Below, piece by piece: positions 1 through 8,083 of a stretch of DNA of 40,500 nt. Position 1 is the first letter of the stretch, and each line of letters begins with the position of its first letter. This DNA comes from an uncultured delta proteobacterium (GTDB lineage: Bacteria > Myxococcota_A > Polyangia > Polyangiales > Polyangiaceae), in NCBI GenBank assembly GCA_903892415.1, contig CAITIQ010000342.1, positions 1 to 40,500 of the forward strand. Reading direction: 5' to 3'. The notes below the pieces were generated by a model, which was given only the letters and a program-made list of their open reading frames with translations, was not told the DNA's origin and did not search any database. A program made the translations under genes and the position numbers.

Positions 1-690
1 CACCGTCCTACCGAAGAGGTCCTCCTTATCGGTGTTGGACGCCTTGAGGTAGGCCTGCTGGGTCCACACCGAGCCGCTGCGTACAAACACATAAGCGGCG
101 CTGCTCCCCTCGGCGCTGTTGTTCGCCTGGTCGCCGTTCACGCCGCGGGCGGCGCTGTCTTCGTTCCGCGCCCCCACCGCTAACGTGTCGCCATCGAGCG
201 ATAACGACCAGCCGAAGTAGTCCTCCGCGTCAGCGTTCGACGCCTTCAGATACGCCTGCTGTGTCCAGCCAGTGCTGCCGCGCACAAACACGTAGACGGC
301 CCCGCTACGAACGGCGCCTTCGTTCGTCTGGTCGCCGTTCACGCCGCGGGCTGCGCCGGATTCGCCGTACGCGCCTACGGCCAGCGTGTCCCCGTCGAGC
401 GCTAGAGCAAAGCCGAAGTAGTCTCCGCCGTTCGAGTTGGAGGCCTTCACGTAGGCTTCTTCGTAAACAGAGCAGCGGACGCCCAGGGCGACGAAGCACG
501 CGTCGGTTGAAGCGTTCGACGGCGCCACAGCGATTTGGTCGGGAGTTGAATCGGCAGCGCGCTCAGCGCCGCCCGCAGGTGCGTCTCCGGCTGTTCTCGA
601 CGGGCCGGCGCAAGCTGCGGCCAGCCAGGCCGAGAGCATCCAAAGCATCGGCGCAAGCGCTCGCACGCAACAGACAAGTCGTTTGGTCAT
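1..690 (-). CDS. FG-GAP repeat lipoprotein, 3' end outside window (partial)
   Basis: Reading the minus strand from the ATG at 690 gives 230 residues with no stop before the window edge, so the C-terminus is missing. The N-terminus is a basic, hydrophobic signal ending in WLAAACAG, a plausible lipoprotein signal with Cys27. After a short linker come near-identical repeats of about 67 residues. Each holds YFG, then LDGDTLAVGA, then RGVNGDQ, AVYVFVR and WTQQAYLKASN; this is the FG-GAP/integrin-alpha beta-propeller pattern. Two full repeats and the start of a third are visible. Family knowledge suggests a surface-anchored propeller with Asp-rich calcium loops. Its ligand is unknown. It is divergent from the small gene at 802. 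Confidence 0.88.
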   Translation of the reverse strand, partial: MTKRLVCCVRALAPMLWMLSAWLAAACAGPSRTAGDAPAGGAERAADSTPDQIAVAPSNASTDACFVALGVRCSVYEEAYVKASNSNGGDYFGFALALDGDTLAVGAYGESGAARGVNGDQTNEGAVRSGAVYVFVRGSTGWTQQAYLKASNADAEDYFGWSLSLDGDTLAVGARNEDSAARGVNGDQANNSAEGSSAAYVFVRSGSVWTQQAYLKASNTDKEDLFGRTV

Positions 691-801
691 TCTGCAAACT
701 CCTCAGTGCGAAGGGTTCTACCGAAGTGAGAGTCAGTCGCGTGCTCGACTTCGCGTAGTAGCTCAACTGGTTCACGGCCAGTAGCCACGTTACGGTGAGC
801 C

Positions 802-1032
802 ATGGATCGCTCGGCCTTGAGGTTCAAGCGCTCCGCTTCATTCCCGTTCCCCGCGGAGCAGGGCCAGCTCGACAATGCCGTCTGTGTCGGAACGCACGAA
901 GGGCACGCGTTCAAGCTGACGGCATCGGAGACCGAGATCCTGGTTGAGCATGAACACGGGTTGGAGCTACTCGCGGAAGCACTTGGCATCGCTGAGCGCA
1001 TGATTGAGCGGACGCACGCAGGTTACCGTTGA
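802..1032 (+). CDS. Small hypothetical protein (76 aa)
   Basis: ATG at 802 with an in-frame stop two codons upstream (796-798), so the ORF cannot start earlier. Codon third positions are mostly G or C, as in the neighbouring genes, which supports real coding. The second half (HAFKLTASETEILVEHEHG followed by a Leu/Ala/Glu-rich helix) looks like a small alpha/beta fold. There is no signal peptide and no motif I recognise. No clear ribosome site is seen. It could be a remnant of a larger gene; function unknown. Confidence 0.5.
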   Translation: MDRSALRFKRSASFPFPAEQGQLDNAVCVGTHEGHAFKLTASETEILVEHEHGLELLAEALGIAERMIERTHAGYR

Positions 1033-1110
1033 GCTGATTGTTCTGACGGTGCAACGTAGGTGCCTCCGTACCCGTGGACGGCGAGCTCGCGCGCGACATA
1101 CGTTGTTCCG

Positions 1111-1722
1111 ATGGCGAGAGACCAGGAGACGTTGACGCAGGCCTTCTTGGCGCTCGGCGAGAGTGCGGCCGACGCGAAGGCGATGGCGAGGGCCGAGATC
1201 GAGCGCGGCTCTCCGCAGCTCGCGCGGATCATGTTCCTGAAGTCAGCGTGGCGGCTGATCATCGACGAAGACAAGAAGCGTGACGGTGAAGTCGCGTGGA
1301 TCGAGAGCTGGCTCCGTTGGGGTCGCTCGCAGAAGAAACCCCAGAGCGGTGTAGGTGCCGCTATCGAACGCTTGCTTGCGAGCGGAGCCGATCCCGACGA
1401 CCTCACCGACGTCGTTCGTGCGATGCAATTCGAGCTCCTCTTCAACCTCTGCGATGTGCTCGACGAGGAAGGGCTCGATGAGCTTCGTCCGCTTCTGCCG
1501 AAGGGTTTGGACGTCGGTTGGCGGCTCTACGAGGTCGGGCCCGACGGAAAGCCCACGCGCGCCATCGAGAGCTTGCACGAATCTGTCGGTAGCTACGACC
1601 CGGCGGGCCGCGAGGGGCAACCGCGGTCGCGTGTCACGAAGCCGCCGACCGCGCCGAAAAAGGCGTCGACCGCATCGAAGAAGGCGTCGACCGCTGCGAA
1701 GAATTCGTCGAAGAAGCGCTGA
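1111..1722 (+). CDS. Hypothetical protein with histone-H1-like Lys/Ala/Ser tail
   Basis: The start is put at the ATG at 1111 (MARDQETLTQ) rather than an upstream GTG at 1060, whose extra residues look like noise. The 203-aa product has a helical globular part (about residues 1-165, with WLRWGR and an acidic stretch around DVLDEEGLDELRPLLP) and a basic low-complexity tail in which AP/TASKKAST units repeat. Such tails occur in bacterial histone-H1-like and other DNA-binding proteins, so nucleic-acid contact is possible, but the globular part is not a family I recognise. The tail is encoded by short direct DNA repeats near 1660-1700. Confidence 0.75.
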   Translation: MARDQETLTQAFLALGESAADAKAMARAEIERGSPQLARIMFLKSAWRLIIDEDKKRDGEVAWIESWLRWGRSQKKPQSGVGAAIERLLASGADPDDLTDVVRAMQFELLFNLCDVLDEEGLDELRPLLPKGLDVGWRLYEVGPDGKPTRAIESLHESVGSYDPAGREGQPRSRVTKPPTAPKKASTASKKASTAAKNSSKKR

Positions 1723-1886
1723 GCGCTTCGACCTCGACCACCTACCGCTCCGAAACAGCCGGCGAGGTGCAGGTCGATTGGGCCGAGGTGACCGAACCGC
1801 ACTACGCCGAGCGCATTTGCGACTGCGAGCTGCTGTAGGCTGCGCAAACGTTGACACCGTCCTCGGCCCAGCGGACTGCATCGGTC

Positions 1887-2957
1887 ATGCGTCACTCGTC
1901 CGCCTCAACGGCGCTCCTCTTCGGAACGCTGCTCTCCTGCGGCTCGTCGGCACAGCCGCTCGACGCAGCGTCTGTTGCGCAGCGAACGATGCGTCTTTCT
2001 GCGGGAGCGCACTTCAGCTGTTTGCACGGTGGAACGACGACCTGTTGGGGCCTGCTTTCGATGCCGAAGGAGCTGAAGTCGCCGCCAGCGGCCGAGCAGC
2101 TGGCTCCACGCTCACCGTTTGGAGACGTGCGTGCGGTCGGCGGAGGTCCCGGCTTTCTATGCGCCACGCGCAGGGACGGGGAGGTGGCCTGCGGGACCGG
2201 AGACGATCAACCGCTCAGCGTCGTCAGCCTCCCTGGGAGTACGCAAAAGCTCGCGGTTGGTGACGAGCGGGCGTGTGCAGTTATGAACGACCGGCCGATC
2301 CAATGCTGGGCGCCAGGTAGCGCGCCACAAGCGGTTGCCGGGACCGAAGGCAGTCTCGGTGTGGCGGTGGGGATCGGCTTCGCCTGCGCGCTCGCGCGGC
2401 AAGGGACAGTGTCGTGTTGGGGCAACAATGAAGCAGGCTTTCTCGGGGATGGAACCACCAACGCGCGTGAAGAGCCTCGCGCTGTGGCCAGCCTGCCTAA
2501 CGTGGTGCAAGTCGTGGCCGGGCGTCTCTTCGCCTGCGCGCTCTCGAGCACTGGCACCGTGCACTGCTGGGGCCTCGGGGACGACGGTCAACTCGGTGAT
2601 GGCGTCGAGCGCAAACTGGACGCTTTCTCGAGCGAGCCGGTGACGGTGAAAGGGCTGAGCGGTGTCGAGGCGATCGCGGCTGGCCATGGTCATGCGTGCG
2701 CGCTGAAACAGGGTGAAGTCCGCTGCTGGGGCGCGAACAGCGTCGGGCAACTCGGCGACGGCACGACCGAGCGACGCTTCGCACCGGTAGCGGTGAAGGG
2801 GCTCGATGGCGTGGTAGAAGTCGTCGGCGGTGGCGGCCACTCCTGTGCCTTGCGCAGAGACGATACGGTGTGGTGTTGGGGCAATGGCTCCTTCGGGCAA
2901 GTCGGCGGCGGTTTGACGCCGACCGTTCCGACGCCCCGACGCGTTGAGCTACGGTGA
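1887..2957 (+). CDS. RCC1-repeat (BLIP-II-like propeller) lipoprotein
   Basis: The ATG at 1887 gives a short signal ending LLSC (Cys18), a lipobox, followed by about seven RCC1-type blades. Each blade has the pattern AGxxHxCAL...GxVxCWG..xGQLGDGTT; the clearest are the last four, with CWGNNEAGFLGDG, CWGLGDDGQLGDG, CWGANSVGQLGDG and CWGNGSFGQVGGG. Total length is 356 aa, enough for one seven-bladed propeller with nothing else. Bacterial RCC1 lipoproteins of this type are abundant in myxobacteria and are thought to be envelope protein-binding scaffolds. The next gene starts 8 bp after the stop, so they are probably co-transcribed. Confidence 0.9.
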   Translation: MRHSSASTALLFGTLLSCGSSAQPLDAASVAQRTMRLSAGAHFSCLHGGTTTCWGLLSMPKELKSPPAAEQLAPRSPFGDVRAVGGGPGFLCATRRDGEVACGTGDDQPLSVVSLPGSTQKLAVGDERACAVMNDRPIQCWAPGSAPQAVAGTEGSLGVAVGIGFACALARQGTVSCWGNNEAGFLGDGTTNAREEPRAVASLPNVVQVVAGRLFACALSSTGTVHCWGLGDDGQLGDGVERKLDAFSSEPVTVKGLSGVEAIAAGHGHACALKQGEVRCWGANSVGQLGDGTTERRFAPVAVKGLDGVVEVVGGGGHSCALRRDDTVWCWGNGSFGQVGGGLTPTVPTPRRVELR

Positions 2958-2965
2958 GGTGAATC

Positions 2966-3367
2966 GTGAACTTGATTCGACGTATCGGTTTGGTGGGCGC
3001 CCTCATTTCCCTGATGGGCTGCTCGGGTTCCAAAGAGGGCGCGCCGGCGACGAGTGAATCGTCCGCGCCGGCGAAGTCGCCGGAGAAGAGCGCGAAGGCG
3101 GTCGACCGAGCCTCGCCGGAGAAGAGCGCGAAGGCGGTCGATCGAGAGCCGCCGGACCTGCTGACGCAGGTCAAGGAATGGCGCGACAAGATGTGCGCCT
3201 GCGCAGACGCGTCGTGCACCGAGCGGACCTACGATGCGTTTCGCGCTTGGCGGAAGTCTCTTCCGCGGGCGAGTGGCCCGGGTCCGGAGGATCCGCTCGA
3301 GAAGCTTGGAGATCCGTGGGAGAAGGCGGAAGCCGAGCTCAAGGCTTGCCGCAAGAAGCACAATTGA
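2966..3367 (+). CDS. Small lipoprotein with internal 12-residue duplication
   Basis: GTG start at 2966 with a GAGGTG ribosome site overlapping the stop of the RCC1 gene. The 133-aa product begins with a signal ending SLMGC (Cys19). Next is a Lys/Glu/Ala-rich linker with two tandem copies of SPEKSAKAVDR, then a C-terminal helical domain with CACADASC and a last Cys in KACRKKHN, suggesting two disulfides. Short myxobacterial lipoproteins with this CxC...C layout are common but without known function. It is probably in one operon with the RCC1 gene, which suggests the two meet at the outer membrane; that is inference. Confidence 0.82.
   Translation: MNLIRRIGLVGALISLMGCSGSKEGAPATSESSAPAKSPEKSAKAVDRASPEKSAKAVDREPPDLLTQVKEWRDKMCACADASCTERTYDAFRAWRKSLPRASGPGPEDPLEKLGDPWEKAEAELKACRKKHN
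3077..3146 (+). repeat. Tandem 36-bp duplication within a coding region
   Basis: A 34-base unit starting at 3077 recurs at 3113 (period 36) with one mismatch (gaccgag against gatcgag). It preserves the frame and duplicates 12 codons of the lipoprotein linker. It is a recent in-frame duplication, probably by slippage. Confidence 0.9.
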
Positions 3368-3396
3368 AGATCGCGGTCCCGGGCGCGAACGCGACG

Positions 3397-3900
3397 ATGA
3401 TGCAATCTGCAACGTTAGCTGAGCTCATCGAGCGACTTCACAGCGGCAGCGCGACGGAGAGCGCGGAGGCTTTAGCTGATTTAGCGACGCAAGATGCAGG
3501 CGTCGTGGCGCCGGCTTTGCGCGACGTACTGATCAAGACGACGGAAGCTCGGGTCCGTAACGCAGTGGCGCTCGCGCTGAGCGATCTGCGAGACCGCGAC
3601 TCGTTCGAGCTGCTCGTGGGGCTGATCAAGAGCCGCGAAACCTCTGGGGCGCGCGGCACGCTGCTGTATGCCCTGGCTGCGTATGACTGCTCGTCGATCC
3701 TGCCGCTGTTGGTGGATTGCGTCATTGAAGGTGGCTTCGAGGAGGCGCACGAAGCCTTGGGTCTGATCACAGCCATCGAGACGCAGCTGGATGATGAGAC
3801 TTGGCGTGCTTGCACGGAGCGACTTCGAGCCGCGCTAATCGCGACGACAGAGGAGCGGAGGCCGCTCGTGCAGGAGCTGCTCGAGCTCTTTGACCAGTAG
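3397..3900 (+). CDS. HEAT-like repeat protein (167 aa)
   Basis: The start is placed at the tandem ATG ATG at 3397; the frame is open further upstream but overlaps the previous lipoprotein gene and reads as low-quality sequence. The product is all alpha-helical, with paired helices such as ALADLATQDAGVVAPALRDV, RVRNAVALALSDLRDRDS and GTLLYALAAYDCSSILPLLV that fit two to four HEAT/PBS-lyase-like repeats. It has no signal peptide, so it is probably cytoplasmic. HEAT proteins are protein-binding scaffolds; the partner is unknown. The gene lies 29 bp after the lipoprotein gene and may be its last operon partner. Confidence 0.8.
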   Translation: MMQSATLAELIERLHSGSATESAEALADLATQDAGVVAPALRDVLIKTTEARVRNAVALALSDLRDRDSFELLVGLIKSRETSGARGTLLYALAAYDCSSILPLLVDCVIEGGFEEAHEALGLITAIETQLDDETWRACTERLRAALIATTEERRPLVQELLELFDQ

Positions 3901-3918
3901 CGCTGCGGCCGCTCGCGC

Positions 3919-4512
3919 TCAGCGCCCTGCGCGTCCCCAGCCCAGCGTGAGCCGTACCTCCATGAGCGATACCGGGATCTGAACCACCTCGGCGACGGTC
4001 GCGCCGGCCAGCCCCGCCGCCGTAACGGCAGCTGAACGCAGCTGTGCTGTATGGCGTTCGAGCAAGGCAGCACGATGGGCCTCTTCGTCGGCCACGCGCG
4101 CGACGGGCTCACGCCAGGCGAGGAGGACCGCCGGGCGCTGTTTGCGGAGCTGGGTGGCGGCGCTTCCCAGGGCTTCGACGGTGCGCGCGGCGAGGTCGGC
4201 GCGGGCCCAGAAGTCGAGCGAAGCCGCGAGCGGTATCTGCAGCATTCCGTCGAGTTGGACGCCTTCGCGTGCACGCTTGTCGGACTTGTCGGCACTGCCG
4301 CCGCCGAGATGGAGACGCTGCGCGATAAGCTCTGCGCCCTCCGCTAGCGCATCGATTTGTCGCACGAGCTCGTATGCGGCCTCGCGCAGGATGCGAATCG
4401 CGTGAGGCGCGCTCTCGCCCTCAACGGTCGCCGCGATGGCGACGGTCAAGACGTCGGGGCGTACGGCGAGACCGGGAGCGGGTGCGTGGTCAGGAGCAAC
4501 GGCGATCTGCAT
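3919..4512 (-). CDS. SIMPL-domain-like (DUF541) protein
   Basis: ATG at 4512; 197 aa, no signal peptide. The N-terminal part (VRPDVLTVAIAATVEGES then a long helix) and the later stretch from EEAHRAALLERHTAQLR to GATVAEVVQI follow the layout of SIMPL/YggE-type domains: a beta strand and helix near the start, and a long A-rich helix followed by a strand near the end. The family is usually periplasmic and linked to stress; the lack of an export signal here is unusual, or the true start is further upstream. It is convergent with the HEAT-like gene (18 bp between stops). Assignment rests on pattern, not on conserved catalytic residues. Confidence 0.62.
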   Translation of the reverse strand: MQIAVAPDHAPAPGLAVRPDVLTVAIAATVEGESAPHAIRILREAAYELVRQIDALAEGAELIAQRLHLGGGSADKSDKRAREGVQLDGMLQIPLAASLDFWARADLAARTVEALGSAATQLRKQRPAVLLAWREPVARVADEEAHRAALLERHTAQLRSAAVTAAGLAGATVAEVVQIPVSLMEVRLTLGWGRAGR

Positions 4513-4647
4513 GCGCGCATGGTGTCACACAGGTCTCGAGCGTCCAATGCGCCTGGACAACGTTCGAGATTGAGATGCGAGTGGCCCGTCTGCCCTAAGC
4601 TGTTAACAGCGGTTGCCTCAGCCGCCGTCGACGAATACTTCCACGGC

Positions 4648-5058
4648 ATGTCGGAGCAGGAGCTGGTGGGCGATGTTGGCTTCAACGGTGAGCGCGCGCG
4701 AGCACTGTCGGCGACGCTCGAACTCAATGGGCTCGACTCGGACGAGGCCGATTGGACTCTCGACGTCAAACTCGAAGGACCTCTTCCGCAGCTGCTCTTG
4801 TCGGGGACCGTGGTGACACCGGTGCTCCCGGGGCCAGCAAGGCTGCGTGTGGCCTACGTCGATGCGCCAAGCGAGGTCTCCGTTCGCGGTCGTGCCGGTG
4901 GGCTCACAAACGGAGGCAAAGACCTCTACCTCACCGTTGCGCAACGCGGCTCTGACGTGCGGATCGAGGGAGATATCGTCCTCGAGTGGTTCGACTTCGA
5001 GCAGGGCTCGGCGCCCTTCGGCTTGGTGGTTGGCGTCGACGCCACGCTCGCAGGCTGA
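4648..5058 (+). CDS. Hypothetical beta-rich protein
   Basis: The likely start is ATG 4648 (MSEQELVGDVG); the open frame reaches back to 4357 but there overlaps the divergent SIMPL-like gene and its residues look non-coding. The 136-aa product is acidic and strand-rich (ATLELNG, WTLDVKLEG, LLLSGTVVTPVLPG, EVSVRGRAGG, DVRIEGDIVLEW). It resembles a small beta-sandwich such as a lipocalin- or YceI-like unit, but I cannot name the family. It has no signal peptide. It ends 9 bp before the stop of the convergent kinase gene. Confidence 0.65.
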   Translation: MSEQELVGDVGFNGERARALSATLELNGLDSDEADWTLDVKLEGPLPQLLLSGTVVTPVLPGPARLRVAYVDAPSEVSVRGRAGGLTNGGKDLYLTVAQRGSDVRIEGDIVLEWFDFEQGSAPFGLVVGVDATLAG

Positions 5059-5067
5059 AGCGACGCT

Positions 5068-7233
5068 TCACTTACTCTTCGGCGGATCCACCAACCTGGG
5101 CAGCACTTCGTCCAGCGTCATCACCGCGAAGCGCCAATCTCCCTGGCTTGCGATTCGGGAGAACCGCCCGATTACCCAGATTGGCATGTCGATGGTCGCC
5201 TTATCGAGGAGCGCCACGTTCTTCACCGTCGACGGCGCCTCGAGCATGAAGCTGCCTGCGCGCGCTGGCCCGTCTGCAAGTGGCGTCTTTGGGGGCGATG
5301 TCACAACAAAGAGGTAAGGACCCTCGGCGTGAGGCCAAATTCTCTCCTTATCGAACGGGTCGTCGCTCGCCGATTTCAGCATGGGTCCGCACGGGAGGTG
5401 CTCTGGCCGGGGCTTCTTCGCGGCCCACGCTGGAGGCCCTGCGATGGGCGCAAACTCGCTGTAACGGTACTCCTTCGTTGCCTCCCAGCCGGCAGGCAAC
5501 TTGTCTTTGCTGGCTGGTGCCGAACGCACGAGTACCCAATCTCCGACCTCCGCGTCGAGGTAGGTGCCGTCGTTGAGCCCCACGAAGGACACGCGACCGC
5601 GTTGCCCGTTCACCATGACGAGCAACTCTTTGTGCGGCCCAGTGGTTGGGCTGACGAGCTCGACGACACCCTTTTTCTCGATCGGCCCCCAATCCAGCCC
5701 ACGCGGGAGGGCTTCCGGCTCGGGGTTGGAATTGCACGGCGAGTAGCGGTCCATGATTTTCGCGTAGCCGACCTCGAATGTGCGGGGCGGCCAATCCATT
5801 CGCTGCATCCACTCGCGCGAGAACAGACTTGGCATCGGCCTAGGGTCGATCTGGATCCAGCCACTGCTCCCTGCGGCCGAGAGCGCCGCCGCGGCAGCCG
5901 AGCCGCTGATGAGTGGCGCGCTGGTGGGCGCGATCGTCGGAGCAGGTTGAGACTGGGGTTCAGCGGTTGGTAGCAACGGCGCCGTGGTGCGCATCGTCGG
6001 CTCCACGGACGGCATGACGGCGGCGCTCGGAACTGGAGCATCGGCGGCGAGCGCGCTTGGCGCGGGTACGGTGGGCGCGATGGCGCTGGGCGCGAGTGAA
6101 GTCGGCTCGAGCAGGCTGGGTGCAGCGCTGGGCTCGCTCGCAGGCACAACGCTCGTCGCTTCCAGGTTCGCTTCCGGACCCATGGCGATGGGTGTGGGAC
6201 CTCGCACGGAGAGCATCGCGACTGCTCCCACCGTCAAGAACGCAACCCCAAGGCCGATCCACAAACGACGGGGCGCCGCGAGACTCTGCTCGATCTCCCG
6301 GGCTAGCGCCGCCGCCGAGGCCGGACGCTGCCTCGGGTCCGGGTCCAGCGCACGTGTGAGCGCACCGATCAGCCGCTCGGGCGGTTTCCCGGACGAGGCA
6401 CGAACGAGTTCGAGCGTCATCGCCGCGAGAGCATAGACGTCGCTCGCGACACTAGCGCCTGCGCCCGCTACGCGCTCGGGCGCAAGGTAGCGAGGTGTAC
6501 CAACGATCGCGCCGGTGCGGGTAAGCGCGCTCTCTTTTGCGCCAACGTCGTCGAGACGTTGCGCCAAGCCGAGATCGACGACGAGCACGCGGCCATCCTC
6601 TGCGAGCATTACGTTGTCCGGCTTGAGGTCGCGATGAACGAAGCCCGCTGCGTGCAGCGCCGCGACGCCGCTCGCTGCCTCCACGCACTTCGTCAAAGTG
6701 TCTCGCCAGGTCGGTTGCTTGGTCGCGACATGCGCGCGTAGGTTGTGACCTCGCACGAGCTCCATCACGAGGAACGGCTGTCCGTCCTCTTCGCCCACCT
6801 CATGCACTGCCACGAGGTTCGGATGCCGGAGCGCCGCTAGCGCCCTCGCTTCTTTGCGGAGCCTCGCTCTCGCCCCGCCCTCGGCGCGGGGGAGCTTGAG
6901 CGCGACGTCGCGATCGAGCTGTTCGTCGTGGGCGAGGAGCACGACGCCCATGCCGCCGCGACCGAGCACCTTCTCGATGCGGAACCGCCCGAGGCGGTCG
7001 CCCGGGCCTGGCAAGAGCGCGGGCTCCTTCTCCGCGACCACCTCGCTATTGGTCCTCGGAGCCGGCTCGTCGTCCCCGGTGCGCATTTGCGCGAGCAGCG
7101 CGATGGCCTCACGGCAGCTCTCGCAGCCCTCGCTGTGTCGAACGAGGTCGGCGCGGGTGTCGTCGTCAACCGAGCCGTTTGCCCAGTTCGCAAGGGCCTC
7201 CGGTGCCGGACAAGCCTCGGGTTCCGTCTTCAT
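5068..7233 (-). CDS. Membrane Ser/Thr protein kinase with N-terminal zinc-finger (anti-sigma-like) module
   Basis: 721 aa. Residues 1-50 carry C8, H33, C37 and C40 (HSEGCESC), the zf-HC2 pattern of zinc anti-sigma factors. The Hanks kinase domain spans about 80-320: P-loop GRGGMGVV (91-98), Lys113, HRDLKPDN (200-207), DLG in place of DFG (220-222) and APE (251-253). A transmembrane helix follows at 324-343, then a Pro/Ala/Ser/Thr linker to about 460 and a C-terminal extracytoplasmic domain to 721 (PFSREWMQRM-type and FAPIAGPPAW-type stretches, no named family). The ATG overlaps the stop of the sigma factor gene by ATGA, so the two are translationally coupled. I infer that the kinase controls that sigma factor, probably by phosphorylation, with the zinc module holding it at the membrane. 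Confidence 0.93.
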   Translation of the reverse strand: MKTEPEACPAPEALANWANGSVDDDTRADLVRHSEGCESCREAIALLAQMRTGDDEPAPRTNSEVVAEKEPALLPGPGDRLGRFRIEKVLGRGGMGVVLLAHDEQLDRDVALKLPRAEGGARARLRKEARALAALRHPNLVAVHEVGEEDGQPFLVMELVRGHNLRAHVATKQPTWRDTLTKCVEAASGVAALHAAGFVHRDLKPDNVMLAEDGRVLVVDLGLAQRLDDVGAKESALTRTGAIVGTPRYLAPERVAGAGASVASDVYALAAMTLELVRASSGKPPERLIGALTRALDPDPRQRPASAAALAREIEQSLAAPRRLWIGLGVAFLTVGAVAMLSVRGPTPIAMGPEANLEATSVVPASEPSAAPSLLEPTSLAPSAIAPTVPAPSALAADAPVPSAAVMPSVEPTMRTTAPLLPTAEPQSQPAPTIAPTSAPLISGSAAAAALSAAGSSGWIQIDPRPMPSLFSREWMQRMDWPPRTFEVGYAKIMDRYSPCNSNPEPEALPRGLDWGPIEKKGVVELVSPTTGPHKELLVMVNGQRGRVSFVGLNDGTYLDAEVGDWVLVRSAPASKDKLPAGWEATKEYRYSEFAPIAGPPAWAAKKPRPEHLPCGPMLKSASDDPFDKERIWPHAEGPYLFVVTSPPKTPLADGPARAGSFMLEAPSTVKNVALLDKATIDMPIWVIGRFSRIASQGDWRFAVMTLDEVLPRLVDPPKSK

Positions 7234-8060
7234 ACGTAGCGCGACAAGTGAAGAGAGAGCTCGCTTTGGACGAGGCGTACGATGCTGTCGAAGGTCTCAC
7301 CACCAATCGCGAGGTCGCGCGAGAGCACCGTGCGCACTTCACGCGAGAAGGCCTCGCGCGCAGCAGCGACCCTCCGCGCGGCGGTCGCGCGATGCACGCC
7401 GTACAGAGCCGCGAGCTGATCGACGCTGAGTCCGTCCTTATGGTGCTGGACGAGGAGGAGGCGCGCATCAGGTTCGAGCGCGCCGAAGGCGGTGCGGAGC
7501 GCCCGCTCGAGCTCGGTCTTGTAGGTGTGCTTGAGGAGATCGAGCTCTGGATCGTTTGCGCCGATCACGCTCTCGCTAACCTCGTCCTCGATCGAGGTCG
7601 ATGGTCGCTCCCTCCGTCGCCGCTCAACCAGCGACCGAACGGCGACCACGCGCAGCCATGCCCCGAGCGGTCCTTTGCCAGAGTACCCAAGGATGCGCGG
7701 CTCACCTTGCGCCCGCGGACCGACGAGATCCGCGGGCAGCTCCGAGAGCAGCTCGGTGATTAGCGCATCGGTTGCGCCCGTTCGCCGAAGTGCAGGTCGG
7801 AGGCCCTCGAGCAGGCTCGCGATCTCCCGCAACGCCACGGCGAGACCACGACTGGCGAGGAAGGCCAACATCAGTCCGTCGAGGTCGAGCGAATCCCCGG
7901 CTGCGTTCGCGGCGCGGTCGGCCACGAACGCCTCCAGCTCCGCGTCAGGCGCCGGGAAACCCGGGCGCCGCGCCGCAAGCTCACGGAGGGCGTTGTTCAC
8001 GCGCCGCAGGCTATCAAAAAAAGAACTCGCTCCGCGCGACATCGCCCGCCTGCCCCCCAC
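7230..8060 (-). CDS. RNA polymerase sigma-70 family (ECF-like) sigma factor
   Basis: 276 aa from the ATG at 8060; an alternative ATG at 8042 (MSRGASSFFDSL) has a better G-rich upstream stretch. Residues about 120-160 (GYSGKGPLGAWLRVVAVRSL then RRRRERP) match sigma region 2, the part that binds the -10 element. The C-terminal part (LSVDQLAALYGVHRATAARRVAAAREA) is a typical region 4 helix-turn-helix. The N-terminal 100 residues are extra compared with minimal ECF factors. The gene overlaps the kinase gene by 4 bases. ECF groups paired with Ser/Thr kinases are known in myxobacteria and planctomycetes. A run of seven A/T at 8016-8022 lies near the start and could cause slippage. Confidence 0.88.
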   Translation of the reverse strand: MGGRRAMSRGASSFFDSLRRVNNALRELAARRPGFPAPDAELEAFVADRAANAAGDSLDLDGLMLAFLASRGLAVALREIASLLEGLRPALRRTGATDALITELLSELPADLVGPRAQGEPRILGYSGKGPLGAWLRVVAVRSLVERRRRERPSTSIEDEVSESVIGANDPELDLLKHTYKTELERALRTAFGALEPDARLLLVQHHKDGLSVDQLAALYGVHRATAARRVAAAREAFSREVRTVLSRDLAIGGETFDSIVRLVQSELSLHLSRYV

Positions 8061-8083
8061 AGACCAGGCAGGAGATCCAGGTC

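Noticed and set aside
1355..2263. Plus-strand ORF of 302 codons
   Set aside because: It is out of frame with both the Lys/Ala-tail protein and the RCC1 gene, and its residues are Arg/Ser-rich with no motif; the other frames are clearly coding.
8016..8022. Run of seven A as a programmed frameshift in the sigma factor gene
   Set aside because: Both sides of the run read well in one frame (SSFFDSL) and no alternative frame continues; mention kept only as a slippage-prone site.
7772..8083. N-terminal extension of the lipoprotein at 8084
   Set aside because: The extra residues are Arg/Pro/Gly noise, overlap the sigma factor gene and lack a ribosome site; the ATG at 8084 has AGGAG and a lipoprotein signal.
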